A stretch of DNA of 64,000 bases from contig JRWQ01000014.1 in the NCBI GenBank assembly GCA_000775715.1, positions 62,001 to 126,000 on the forward strand, given 5' to 3'. This document shows, in pieces, positions 54,435 through 62,126 of the stretch. Source of the DNA: Vibrio tubiashii (GTDB taxonomy: Bacteria; Pseudomonadota; Gammaproteobacteria; Enterobacterales; Vibrionaceae). The notes below the pieces were generated by a model. That model was not told the DNA's origin. It searched no databases and saw nothing but the letters and a program-made list of their open reading frames with translations. The number at the start of each line of letters is the position of its first letter. The first letter of the stretch is position 1. A program made the translations under genes and the position numbers.

Positions 54435-54572
54435 ATGAGTACATTAGAATCAGTTATTTGGCATATCCTGGGTTATGGAGCAATGCCGTTTATTATCCTA
54501 TCTGGCTTTGCCGTTGTTGCGGCAATATCTATTTGGATTTTGTCGCTAGGTAAAGACAAAGAAGTCGAATAG
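54435..54572 (+). CDS. 45-residue membrane protein at the end of the nap operon (TIGR02808-like)
   Basis: The ORF starts MSTLESVIWHILGYGAMPF and ends LSLGKDKEVE, with one membrane helix (about residues 12-38) and a charged cytoplasmic tail. AAGGAGGGG lies about seven bases before the ATG, 13 bases after napC, so it is the last gene of the nap operon. From memory it fits a short family (TIGR02808) seen after nap genes in Vibrio and relatives. Its role is unknown. A hairpin GTGAG/CTCAC (54584-54610 region) and the stronger terminator follow. Confidence 0.78.
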   Translation: MSTLESVIWHILGYGAMPFIILSGFAVVAAISIWILSLGKDKEVE

Positions 54573-54644
54573 TGAACTAGTTTTGGAGTGAGAGCACTCA
54601 CGCTCTAGTTCGACTCAGTTTTTTGTCTATGTGGTACCGAAACA

Positions 54645-54679
54645 AAAAAGACCATCTTGTTATGCAAGCTGGTCTTTTT
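54645..54679. terminator. Bidirectional terminator between the nap operon and galE
   Basis: AAAAAGACCATCTTG-TTATG-CAAGCTGGTCTTTTT, a long stem with one mismatch and T runs on both strands, between convergent units. Confidence 0.88.
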
Positions 54680-54694
54680 ACATTTCTGCTCTAG

Positions 54695-55708
54695 TTACTC
54701 TGGATACCCGTTGGGGTTGTTCGACTGCCAACGCCAAGTGTCTTGGGTCATATCTTCAAGGCTACGAACTGCAGTCCAGTCAAGCTCGGTTTGCGCTTTT
54801 TTAGGATCTGCCCAGCACTCAGCGATATCACCAGGGCGTCTATCGACAATTTTGTAGGTAATCACCTTGTTCGACGCCTTTTCAAACGCTTTAACCATAT
54901 CTAGCACACTAGAGCCATTTCCTGTACCTAGGTTATAGATATGAAGCCCAGTCTTTGGACCGGCCTTGTTTAGCGCAGCAATATGGCCATCAGCGAGATC
55001 CATTACGTGGATATAGTCGCGGACACCAGTTCCGTCGTGAGTCGGGTAATCATTACCAAATACAGATAAGCAATCACGGCGACCAACCGCCACTTGAGAT
55101 ACAAATGGCATCAGGTTGTTCGGGATACCTTGAGGATCTTCTCCTAACTCACCGCTTGGGTGTGATCCTACAGGGTTAAAGTAGCGCAGCAGCGTGATAC
55201 TCCAGTCAGGATTGGCTTTCTGAAAGTCAGTTAAACACTCCTCGACCATCAGCTTACTTCGACCATAAGGATTAGTTGCGCTGGTAGGAAAGTCTTCTCT
55301 GATAGGCACTGACGCGGGATCACCATAAACCGTCGCTGAAGAGGAGAATATGAGGGTCTTAACGTCAGCCTCTCTCATCGCACTAACCAATACTAAGGAG
55401 CCATTAACGTTGTTGTCGTAATATTCGAGCGGCAGCGCTACCGACTCGCCTACGGCTTTTAATCCAGCAAAATGAATCACTGCGCCGATGTTATGATTCT
55501 TCATAACTTCAACTAACTGCTGTTTATCACGGATATCGCCTTCGACAAATTTTGGTCTTACACCCGCTACCTTTTCAATTCTTTCTAGTACGGAGCATTT
55601 ACTGTTGTATAAATTGTCATAAATCACCGGAGTCATTCCGGCTTCAATCATTTGGATACAAGTATGGCTACCTATGTAACCCATTCCACCGGTTACTAAT
55701 ACATTCAT
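54695..55708 (-). CDS. galE: UDP-glucose 4-epimerase
   Basis: 337 residues of the extended short-chain dehydrogenase type. NAD motif TGGMGYIGSHT, the serine/tyrosine/lysine triad in SSSATVYG and NPYGRSKLMVEE, and the sugar-binding RYFNPVGSHPSG are visible. It interconverts UDP-glucose and UDP-galactose for galactose use or surface polysaccharide. Length is normal for GalE. It is a single gene here, not part of a gal operon. Confidence 0.95.
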   Translation of the reverse strand: MNVLVTGGMGYIGSHTCIQMIEAGMTPVIYDNLYNSKCSVLERIEKVAGVRPKFVEGDIRDKQQLVEVMKNHNIGAVIHFAGLKAVGESVALPLEYYDNNVNGSLVLVSAMREADVKTLIFSSSATVYGDPASVPIREDFPTSATNPYGRSKLMVEECLTDFQKANPDWSITLLRYFNPVGSHPSGELGEDPQGIPNNLMPFVSQVAVGRRDCLSVFGNDYPTHDGTGVRDYIHVMDLADGHIAALNKAGPKTGLHIYNLGTGNGSSVLDMVKAFEKASNKVITYKIVDRRPGDIAECWADPKKAQTELDWTAVRSLEDMTQDTWRWQSNNPNGYPE

Positions 55709-55772
55709 GTCACTGACCTTTTAAAAACATCGCGTTATCCTAAATCAACTAGGTACAAAAACAAGAGGTCGA

Positions 55773-57785
55773 CTAGCTCGGAATGGTAAATGTCTCATTT
55801 TGGATAACCACCCGCCCTTTGCCACTTGTTTTCGCTCTGTACATCGCGGTGTCAGCACTCTTTAACAAGGTTTCAGAATCCGTCTCTTGTGCTGGGGCAT
55901 AATGGATCCCAATGCTGGCACTCACCTTCATTGTCTTGCCACGATAATTGATTGGTTGTTCAATACTTTCAATCGTTGATTGAGCAAATGCCTCGGCGAC
56001 TTCTACATCAACTTCACTCAAGACTACAACGAACTCATCACCAGATAAGCGAGCAACGACATCTGACTTTTCAAAATCCGCTAATAGTCGTTTCGCGACT
56101 TTTTTCAACACAGCGTCCCCCGCATCATGTCCATAAGTATCATTTACTAACTTGAAGCCATCTAGGTCGATATACAATAACGCAACCCCTTGATTCTCAA
56201 TTCGATTTACTTTTAGTAGCTCGTCAAGTTGTCTGTAGAGTTCGGTCCGATTGGCAAGGCCGGTTAAAGAGTCATGATGCGCTAAGTACTCTAACCTCTC
56301 CATCTCTTTGTCGCTCGATAAATCTGAAAGCAGGTAAACATAATCAAACTGTTCTGCTTTTTCACGACTGGCAATACGAGTCACTTTTACAAATAGAGGC
56401 ACTTTTTTGTGCCCTAGCTTGTGGGTTTCCCACACTTCACCTTGCCATTGCCCGTGAGTTATCACGCTCTCCTTGATGGTTGGCATCAGTGATTTAAAGT
56501 GTTGCCAGTCGAAGATTTGTTCCGGTCTTTTACCTAGTAAAGTATCCTGAGAATGTCCGAGTAAGGTTGAAACAGCTGGGTTAACCATAGTGATGACATC
56601 GGATTGATTGGTAACGATTAAGCCGTCTTGACTATTCTCAAATACGCCAGCGGCCAGTCTTTGTCGCCTTTGTGCAGTTTCAGATTCAGTAATGTCTTGT
56701 ATCGCAAATAGCACCTGTCCACCTTTACTAAGCAGACTCGTGTTTATTTTTAAGATTTGATATTCACCAAAAATATCTTTGACCCATACTCGCTTATCGA
56801 CCTGTTCAATACGCTGTTTGAGTAAACTATCAAGGAAGATTTCAGCTTCTTCACCAAGCATTTCACTAATATGAGTACCCTTTATATATGCAGGTGTACG
56901 TCGAAATACATCACAAGCAGCAGCATTGAAGTGAATGATATGTCCACGACTATTGACTACAATTAGCGCGTGCTTGACCGCTTCTACGACCTCATTGACA
57001 AATGAGGTTTCCTGGGCCAACTGGTCTAAGGTAAGGTTAACTTGGGTGTCTCGCTGTTTTAATCGTTCTAGCATGGTGTTAAATGCTTCAAACAACCCGC
57101 CAATCTCATCCTCGGCTCTATGAGTAATGTTGAAAGGCTGTTTTCCACTATCAATATAGGACCATATCGCAGTACACAATCGATAAACGGGTTGAACAAT
57201 GTACATTTCTACAACTAAATATAAAAACAATGCGGCGAAAACCAGCAACAACAAGTACTGCGTGCTTTTGGACAGTACATCTAAATAAAGGGATCGTAAT
57301 GACTGTTTCGACAATGTAATACGCAACGATGCTATTTTTACGTCGCCACTTATTACTGGAACGAGCAAAAATATATGTTGATCACTGTTCGAATAGCCTT
57401 GAGTTAATAGTTCGGTTCGTTCTACTTCACTAGGCACTGGTGCGATGACTCCAGCCTGCTCATACATCGCAAACAATTGTCCATCTGTAGTGTAGAGTTT
57501 CACACGAACTACGTCTTCATCTGCCGAAAACGCATCAAGCACTTTGTTTGCAGTAAACGTATCTCCGGCCAACACCACATTCCGCAAGCCATGTGCTACG
57601 CCTGTTGCCAATACTCCTGCCCGTTCGACTAAATTGTTTTTTTGCGTGCTGTGACTTTGGAGCAGCAAATATCCCTGGGACATGACGAAAATAATCCCGG
57701 TAAACACCACAATCGGTACGATCAATTTGCTCTTTAAAGATAGCTGGCTAAACGCGATCAAATTACCTCCACCACTAACCTTCAT
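55773..57785 (-). CDS. Membrane diguanylate cyclase with HAMP and PAS domains
   Basis: 670 residues. Helix 1 (about 20-41), periplasmic sensor, helix 2 (about 186-206), HAMP, two PAS domains (about 265-385 and 395-500) and a GGDEF domain (about 505-665). The active motif is RLSGDEFVVVL, the SGDEF variant of GGDEF, which is compatible with activity. The upstream inhibitory RxxD site is absent (EKSD at that place), so feedback inhibition is not expected. It makes c-di-GMP. The start could be a TTG eight codons in (57761), since GGTGGAGG lies before it. Confidence 0.9.
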   Translation of the reverse strand: MKVSGGGNLIAFSQLSLKSKLIVPIVVFTGIIFVMSQGYLLLQSHSTQKNNLVERAGVLATGVAHGLRNVVLAGDTFTANKVLDAFSADEDVVRVKLYTTDGQLFAMYEQAGVIAPVPSEVERTELLTQGYSNSDQHIFLLVPVISGDVKIASLRITLSKQSLRSLYLDVLSKSTQYLLLLVFAALFLYLVVEMYIVQPVYRLCTAIWSYIDSGKQPFNITHRAEDEIGGLFEAFNTMLERLKQRDTQVNLTLDQLAQETSFVNEVVEAVKHALIVVNSRGHIIHFNAAACDVFRRTPAYIKGTHISEMLGEEAEIFLDSLLKQRIEQVDKRVWVKDIFGEYQILKINTSLLSKGGQVLFAIQDITESETAQRRQRLAAGVFENSQDGLIVTNQSDVITMVNPAVSTLLGHSQDTLLGKRPEQIFDWQHFKSLMPTIKESVITHGQWQGEVWETHKLGHKKVPLFVKVTRIASREKAEQFDYVYLLSDLSSDKEMERLEYLAHHDSLTGLANRTELYRQLDELLKVNRIENQGVALLYIDLDGFKLVNDTYGHDAGDAVLKKVAKRLLADFEKSDVVARLSGDEFVVVLSEVDVEVAEAFAQSTIESIEQPINYRGKTMKVSASIGIHYAPAQETDSETLLKSADTAMYRAKTSGKGRVVIQNETFTIPS

Positions 57786-57984
57786 TTATACCAACTTTTA
57801 TGCAGTATAAATTAAGCAACACATATACGTTTTTACTATATATACGTTAGTCAATAGGGCTTGCGGCGACGTTATCAAATTAGCGACTTTCTAGTTATTA
57901 ATAGCCAAATAATGAGTTTGATCACTGTTTGTTGGTTCCATTTGAAACATCTTACTAAGTGATTAAATAGAGGATATTTTGCTC

Positions 57985-58737
57985 ATGGAAAAACGTTCAA
58001 TCAGTCTCAATTGTGATATGGGTGAAAGTTTTGGTATATGGACGTTAGGCAATGATAAAGCGGTTATGCCCAATATTCACATGGCTAATATCGCCTGTGG
58101 ATTTCACGCTTCAGATCCTCAAGTTATGGACCGAACCATCAGACTTGCCATTCAGTATGACGTAAAAATTGGCGCGCATCCTAGCTACCCTGACCTGCAA
58201 GGATTTGGTAGGCGTAGCATTAAGCTTGATCCAAAAGAAATCACCAACATACTGATTTACCAGATTGGCGCGCTTAAAGGACTATGCGATAACCACAATG
58301 TCGCCTTGAGTTACGTAAAACCTCATGGTGCACTTTACAACGATATGATTAAAGATCTGGCTATATTCGAGGCGGTTGTAGATTCCGCAGCCTGTTTTAA
58401 CCTACCAGTGATGACTCTCGCCGTCGCAAACACGCAGCCCTACCTTGATATTGCAGACCGCTATGACGTGCCACTGCTGTTCGAAGCATTTGCTGACAGA
58501 AGCTATCAAAGTAACGGAATGCTTGCTCCCCGTAGCGTTGAAAACGCGGTGTTAACGGATCAAGAAGAGATCCTCAACCAAGTTTTGCAAATCGCTCGTT
58601 ATGGAAAGGTTCGCACGCTTGATGGTTACTCTATTGCGATTGAAGCCGACACGCTCTGTGTCCATGGAGACAACCAACAAGGCGTTTTACTCATCGAACA
58701 AATTAGAGCCCTTCTCGATAAGGAGAACTTAACTTAA
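57985..58737 (+). CDS. pxpA: 5-oxoprolinase subunit A
   Basis: 250 residues of the LamB/YcsF family, with LNCDMGESFGIW at the N-terminus and MANIACGFHASDP. With PxpB and PxpC it hydrolyses 5-oxoproline (pyroglutamate) to glutamate with ATP. The ATG at 57985 gives the family N-terminus; a TTG two codons earlier has a slightly better spaced AGAGGA and cannot be excluded. It overlaps pxpB by one base. Confidence 0.93.
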   Translation: MEKRSISLNCDMGESFGIWTLGNDKAVMPNIHMANIACGFHASDPQVMDRTIRLAIQYDVKIGAHPSYPDLQGFGRRSIKLDPKEITNILIYQIGALKGLCDNHNVALSYVKPHGALYNDMIKDLAIFEAVVDSAACFNLPVMTLAVANTQPYLDIADRYDVPLLFEAFADRSYQSNGMLAPRSVENAVLTDQEEILNQVLQIARYGKVRTLDGYSIAIEADTLCVHGDNQQGVLLIEQIRALLDKENLT

Positions 58738-59444
58738 TGATAATTGAGACCTCTATCGACCCTGTTGCTGAGTGTTCAATACTGATCCGCTTTCACAGCG
58801 AGCCCAATGACCACCTATCTTGGGTAATTGGTGAGATTAGCCACTATCTGAGTAATCAGCTTGGTGCATGGGTAATGAATGTCACTCCATCTTTTGACTC
58901 CATTTTAGTTGACTATCTACCCCATAGAATTTCGATCTTTGAGTTCGTCCCCTACTTAGAAAAACTCGTTACTCAGGCATTACTGAATATGCCAGATTCG
59001 CATCAATCTGAAATTATTGACTTGCCCGTCTATTACGACCTTTCTGTTGGTCCTGATTTGCAAACCTATTTAGATAAAGGTCTGACGCACGACCAGATTG
59101 TCGGCGCGCATTGTGGTGTCGAATACACGGTTGGGGCGATTGGTTTTTCTGCAGGGTTTGCTTTTCTAACTGACGTTGATCCTATACTTCGTCAACCACG
59201 TAAAGTCACGCCAAGAGTCTCGGTACCAAAAGGGAGCGTCGCTATCGCCAATAATCAAACAGCCATCTATCCCACTGAGACTCCGGGAGGATGGAATGTG
59301 ATTGGTAACTGCCCGATTGACCTTTATCATCCAGACAGCAATCAAATATTGCCGTTTAGTATCGGTACCCGCGTACGATTTACACAAATCGACTTAGACC
59401 AATTCAAGTCACTCGGCGGTACGGTTTCGGAGGGTTGGCAATGA
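58737..59444 (+). CDS. pxpB: 5-oxoprolinase subunit B
   Basis: 235 residues of the KipI/YbgJ family (carboxyltransferase domain subdomains CT_C/D), with LPVYYDLSVGPDLQ and HCGVEYTVGAIGFSAGFAFL. It pairs with PxpC to form the ATP-using part of 5-oxoprolinase. The pxpA stop and its start overlap (TAATG), and its end overlaps pxpC by four bases, so translation is coupled along the operon. Confidence 0.93.
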   Translation: MIIETSIDPVAECSILIRFHSEPNDHLSWVIGEISHYLSNQLGAWVMNVTPSFDSILVDYLPHRISIFEFVPYLEKLVTQALLNMPDSHQSEIIDLPVYYDLSVGPDLQTYLDKGLTHDQIVGAHCGVEYTVGAIGFSAGFAFLTDVDPILRQPRKVTPRVSVPKGSVAIANNQTAIYPTETPGGWNVIGNCPIDLYHPDSNQILPFSIGTRVRFTQIDLDQFKSLGGTVSEGWQ

Positions 59445-60373
59445 CACTTGAAAACTACATTGAAGTAATTAAACCCGGGCAGCAAACCCTAATCCAAGAC
59501 TTTGGTCGCTTTGGGCTCGCTCACTATGGTATCGCTCAAGGCGGTCCCGTTGATGATTACGCCTACAGCTGGGCAAATCACCTACTTGGCAATACGATTA
59601 ATATGCCTACGTTAGAGATAACGTTAGGCCAAGCAGAGTTTCTAATTCACCATTCTTGTGAAATGGCCATCGCAGGGGGTGATCTTAACGCTAAACTTGA
59701 TGGCGTACCCCTAGACAATTGGTCTACATTTCGCGCTATGAAAGGTCAAACGTTAACGTTTGGTTTGCCCCGCAACGGCTTGCGCGCTTACTTAGCGATT
59801 AAAAAAGGCTTTATTGTTTCACCACAACTAGGCAGTGTCGCAACCGTTGAACGCGACCAACTTGGTGGGTTGGCGCAAGGTCAAACACTACAACAAGGTG
59901 ATATTTTAACTTTCAGCCAGCACTCTATTTCAGCAAAACCTGTGCAAATGACCTTTCGCTATAAGCCTGACTATGATTTACCACTCGAGCTGCGAGTTAT
60001 CGAAGGCTACCAAGTTAACGATTTTACAAGGGATGCAGTTAACTCACTCTACTCTCAACGCTTTATTGTCAGTCAATTGGTCAACCGCATGGGCTACCGA
60101 CTCGCTGGTGCAAAGGTAAAACCACCACAAAAAGAATATTTAAGTGAAGGTATTGCTTTAGGCTCTATTCAAGTGACACCAAATGGAGAGCCCATCATAC
60201 TGCTTAACGATAGGCAGACCATTGGCGGGTACCCAAAAATCGGTTGTGTCGCTAGGATAGATTTACCCCGATTGGCACAAGCAAAACCCGGGCAAAAAGT
60301 GCGATTTGTACGTGGAGACCTGTTAGGGCTACAAGATGTCTGGGGACAATGGGCACGTTACTTTGGTTACTAA
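59441..60373 (+). CDS. pxpC: 5-oxoprolinase subunit C
   Basis: 310 residues of the KipA/YbgK family, with VIKPGQQTLIQDFGRFGLAH and GIAQGGPVDDYAYSWANHLL. The ATG at 59441 has GGAGGG upstream; a TTG two codons earlier lies on that site. It completes pxpABC for 5-oxoproline use. No transport gene for oxoproline is seen in the operon. A convergent FAD oxidoreductase gene begins 23 bases beyond. Confidence 0.93.
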   Translation: MTLENYIEVIKPGQQTLIQDFGRFGLAHYGIAQGGPVDDYAYSWANHLLGNTINMPTLEITLGQAEFLIHHSCEMAIAGGDLNAKLDGVPLDNWSTFRAMKGQTLTFGLPRNGLRAYLAIKKGFIVSPQLGSVATVERDQLGGLAQGQTLQQGDILTFSQHSISAKPVQMTFRYKPDYDLPLELRVIEGYQVNDFTRDAVNSLYSQRFIVSQLVNRMGYRLAGAKVKPPQKEYLSEGIALGSIQVTPNGEPIILLNDRQTIGGYPKIGCVARIDLPRLAQAKPGQKVRFVRGDLLGLQDVWGQWARYFGY

Positions 60374-60396
60374 GTCGAAAACGCCTAACTTCTTAC

Positions 60397-61860
60397 CTAA
60401 ATAACGCCGTAGTACTCGGCCAGTTGCTCCGGATAGTTCCTAACCTTCGCAAGCTCACGGGCCTTAGTTTCTACCTGATTAGCGCTAAGGCTCATCGAAA
60501 TCGGATGAATAGATTCAATATTTGCATTTGGGTAGTCATGTAGCTTCCATTCTCGTACGAGCTTGATCGCCGCTTCTAACGCTGATGACCCCTTTACAAC
60601 TTCTACCCGCGCATAATGTGGCCCTTCAAAAGTCACGTCTGCCGCTCTAAGCGTATCATCTCGACCTGGGATCTGCTGAGCACCAAACAGAGGCGTGCCA
60701 AATTCGATCGCAGATTGATAGCTAGGAACGAACTTGGACATATGAGCAATCGCCTTCTTGCTTCGCTCAGATACGACCTCAGGATCCCAACCCAACTTGA
60801 TTTTGCGTTTTAGCCGGTGAGGTAAGTGGGGTTGAGATGTGAGTTCTGTTGAAGCAACCAAACCATCCTCGAACAAGGTGATCTCTTTTGTCATGCCATG
60901 AAGTTGAAACACGCCATCCGGATATGGCGTCAATTGCGCCATACCATTCGGAGTTCCACGCGGGCCATGAAAAATAACCTCAGGCCAACACTCATTACAA
61001 CCGTCCCATTTAGTCACGTAGGCAGCTTTGAACTCCACTAAACGCTCGCGCGGCTTTTGTGCTAGATCGTCAATGGTACCTGTCTCATAACCGCAGGCAT
61101 TGATCAAGTAGTCAAAATCAAGAACATGTGAACGCTGACCGTCAGTGATGCACTCAACTTGCCATCCATTGTTGCGCTCTTCAACGGCGATAACTTGGGT
61201 GTTCGTTAATAAGGTACAGTTTGGGATCGATTCCAACACTAATGTTGCTGAAGCAGCAATACGAAATACACTCCAACCATGCTCCTCTACCCCTACGACC
61301 GGAAATTTAAGATTGTCTAAGTCGGTATTTTTGGCAAATGGAATCATCCATTCATCCATTGTAGTCGGCTGGATTGGTTGCTTAAGTAGCTTTAATGACT
61401 CGAGATCTTCGCGACTATAGAACTTATAGTAGTCGCCAGGTTCACCCAGTACTTTATTCGCTGGATCTTGTTTTACCAGTTCAGCATAACAGGATTGAAT
61501 CGTGATCAAACGTTCATAGAGTTCTTCTGGACTTCCTCCATCACTGTAAGGTACAGCGATCACCGTTGGTCTGCGGTTTATGGTCTGTGGATAAAGCCGC
61601 GCAGAATCAATCGACTGTTTCAATAGCTCAATACACTGTTCAGTCGAAATCTCTCTGTACAAATTTCCACCAGCATGCAAGTGGCATATCGGTGGACCAC
61701 TAATCAAACCAGAATTCTTCTCGATAAGATGAACGTTGAGACCTAGCTCGGCCATATGGACAGCAGCTGTAGCGCCAGCAATACCTCCACCTATTATCGC
61801 GATTTTTGGAGCAGTATGTATTTGCATAGTTGATTGCATTTCTGCGACTAATTCATTCAT
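60397..61860 (-). CDS. FAD-dependent oxidoreductase of the DAO family
   Basis: 487 residues. The FAD-binding motif IAIIGGGIAGATAAVHMAELG is near residue 20, then EKNSGLISGPP and a C-terminal part with the second dinucleotide region. The fold is that of amine or amino-acid oxidases of the DadA/glycine-oxidase type, but some substrate-side residues are not recognisable, so the substrate is unknown. Several ATG codons crowd the start; I keep the first. Only 23 bases separate it from pxpC, which runs towards it, so it is not in the pxp operon. Confidence 0.8.
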   Translation of the reverse strand: MNELVAEMQSTMQIHTAPKIAIIGGGIAGATAAVHMAELGLNVHLIEKNSGLISGPPICHLHAGGNLYREISTEQCIELLKQSIDSARLYPQTINRRPTVIAVPYSDGGSPEELYERLITIQSCYAELVKQDPANKVLGEPGDYYKFYSREDLESLKLLKQPIQPTTMDEWMIPFAKNTDLDNLKFPVVGVEEHGWSVFRIAASATLVLESIPNCTLLTNTQVIAVEERNNGWQVECITDGQRSHVLDFDYLINACGYETGTIDDLAQKPRERLVEFKAAYVTKWDGCNECWPEVIFHGPRGTPNGMAQLTPYPDGVFQLHGMTKEITLFEDGLVASTELTSQPHLPHRLKRKIKLGWDPEVVSERSKKAIAHMSKFVPSYQSAIEFGTPLFGAQQIPGRDDTLRAADVTFEGPHYARVEVVKGSSALEAAIKLVREWKLHDYPNANIESIHPISMSLSANQVETKARELAKVRNYPEQLAEYYGVI

Positions 61861-61994
61861 TCTTGGTGCATTTTACTGTTAATGAGCAGCGAATAAAATC
61901 ACAAATTTTGCAAGGAGAATTTATGACATTTCAACGAAAAAAAAATGAAAAAACTGCTTGACTCAAAAATACTAAACCGGGAAATAATCACATG

Positions 61995-62102
61995 TGTGAA
62001 TAACAAATCTTTCCCGGGCTACGCATCGCCGGGCCTGCGAGAATTATCAAGTTATCTACAGGCCAAGTTATCCCAAACTTTATCCACCGTTTTTGTGGAT
62101 AA
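61995..62102. other. Cluster of DnaA-box-like 9-mers
   Basis: In 108 bases: TTATTCACA (minus strand, 61995-62003, consensus), TTATCTACA (plus, 62052-62060, one mismatch), TTATCCCAA (plus, 62068-62076, weak), TTATCCACC (plus, 62080-62088, one mismatch) and TTATCCACA (minus, 62094-62102, consensus). The last two face each other as an 8-bp inverted repeat. The upstream flank is AT-rich, and CCGGGAAA/TTTCCCGG (61977-61984 and 62010-62017) brackets the first box. DnaA binding is inferred from the motif only. Confidence 0.5.
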
Positions 62103-62126
62103 GTGAACAACTTGACCTACCGAAAT

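Noticed and set aside
54584..54610. Short hairpin after the nap small gene as its terminator
   Set aside because: The stem is weak and a much stronger bidirectional terminator follows at 54645-54679.
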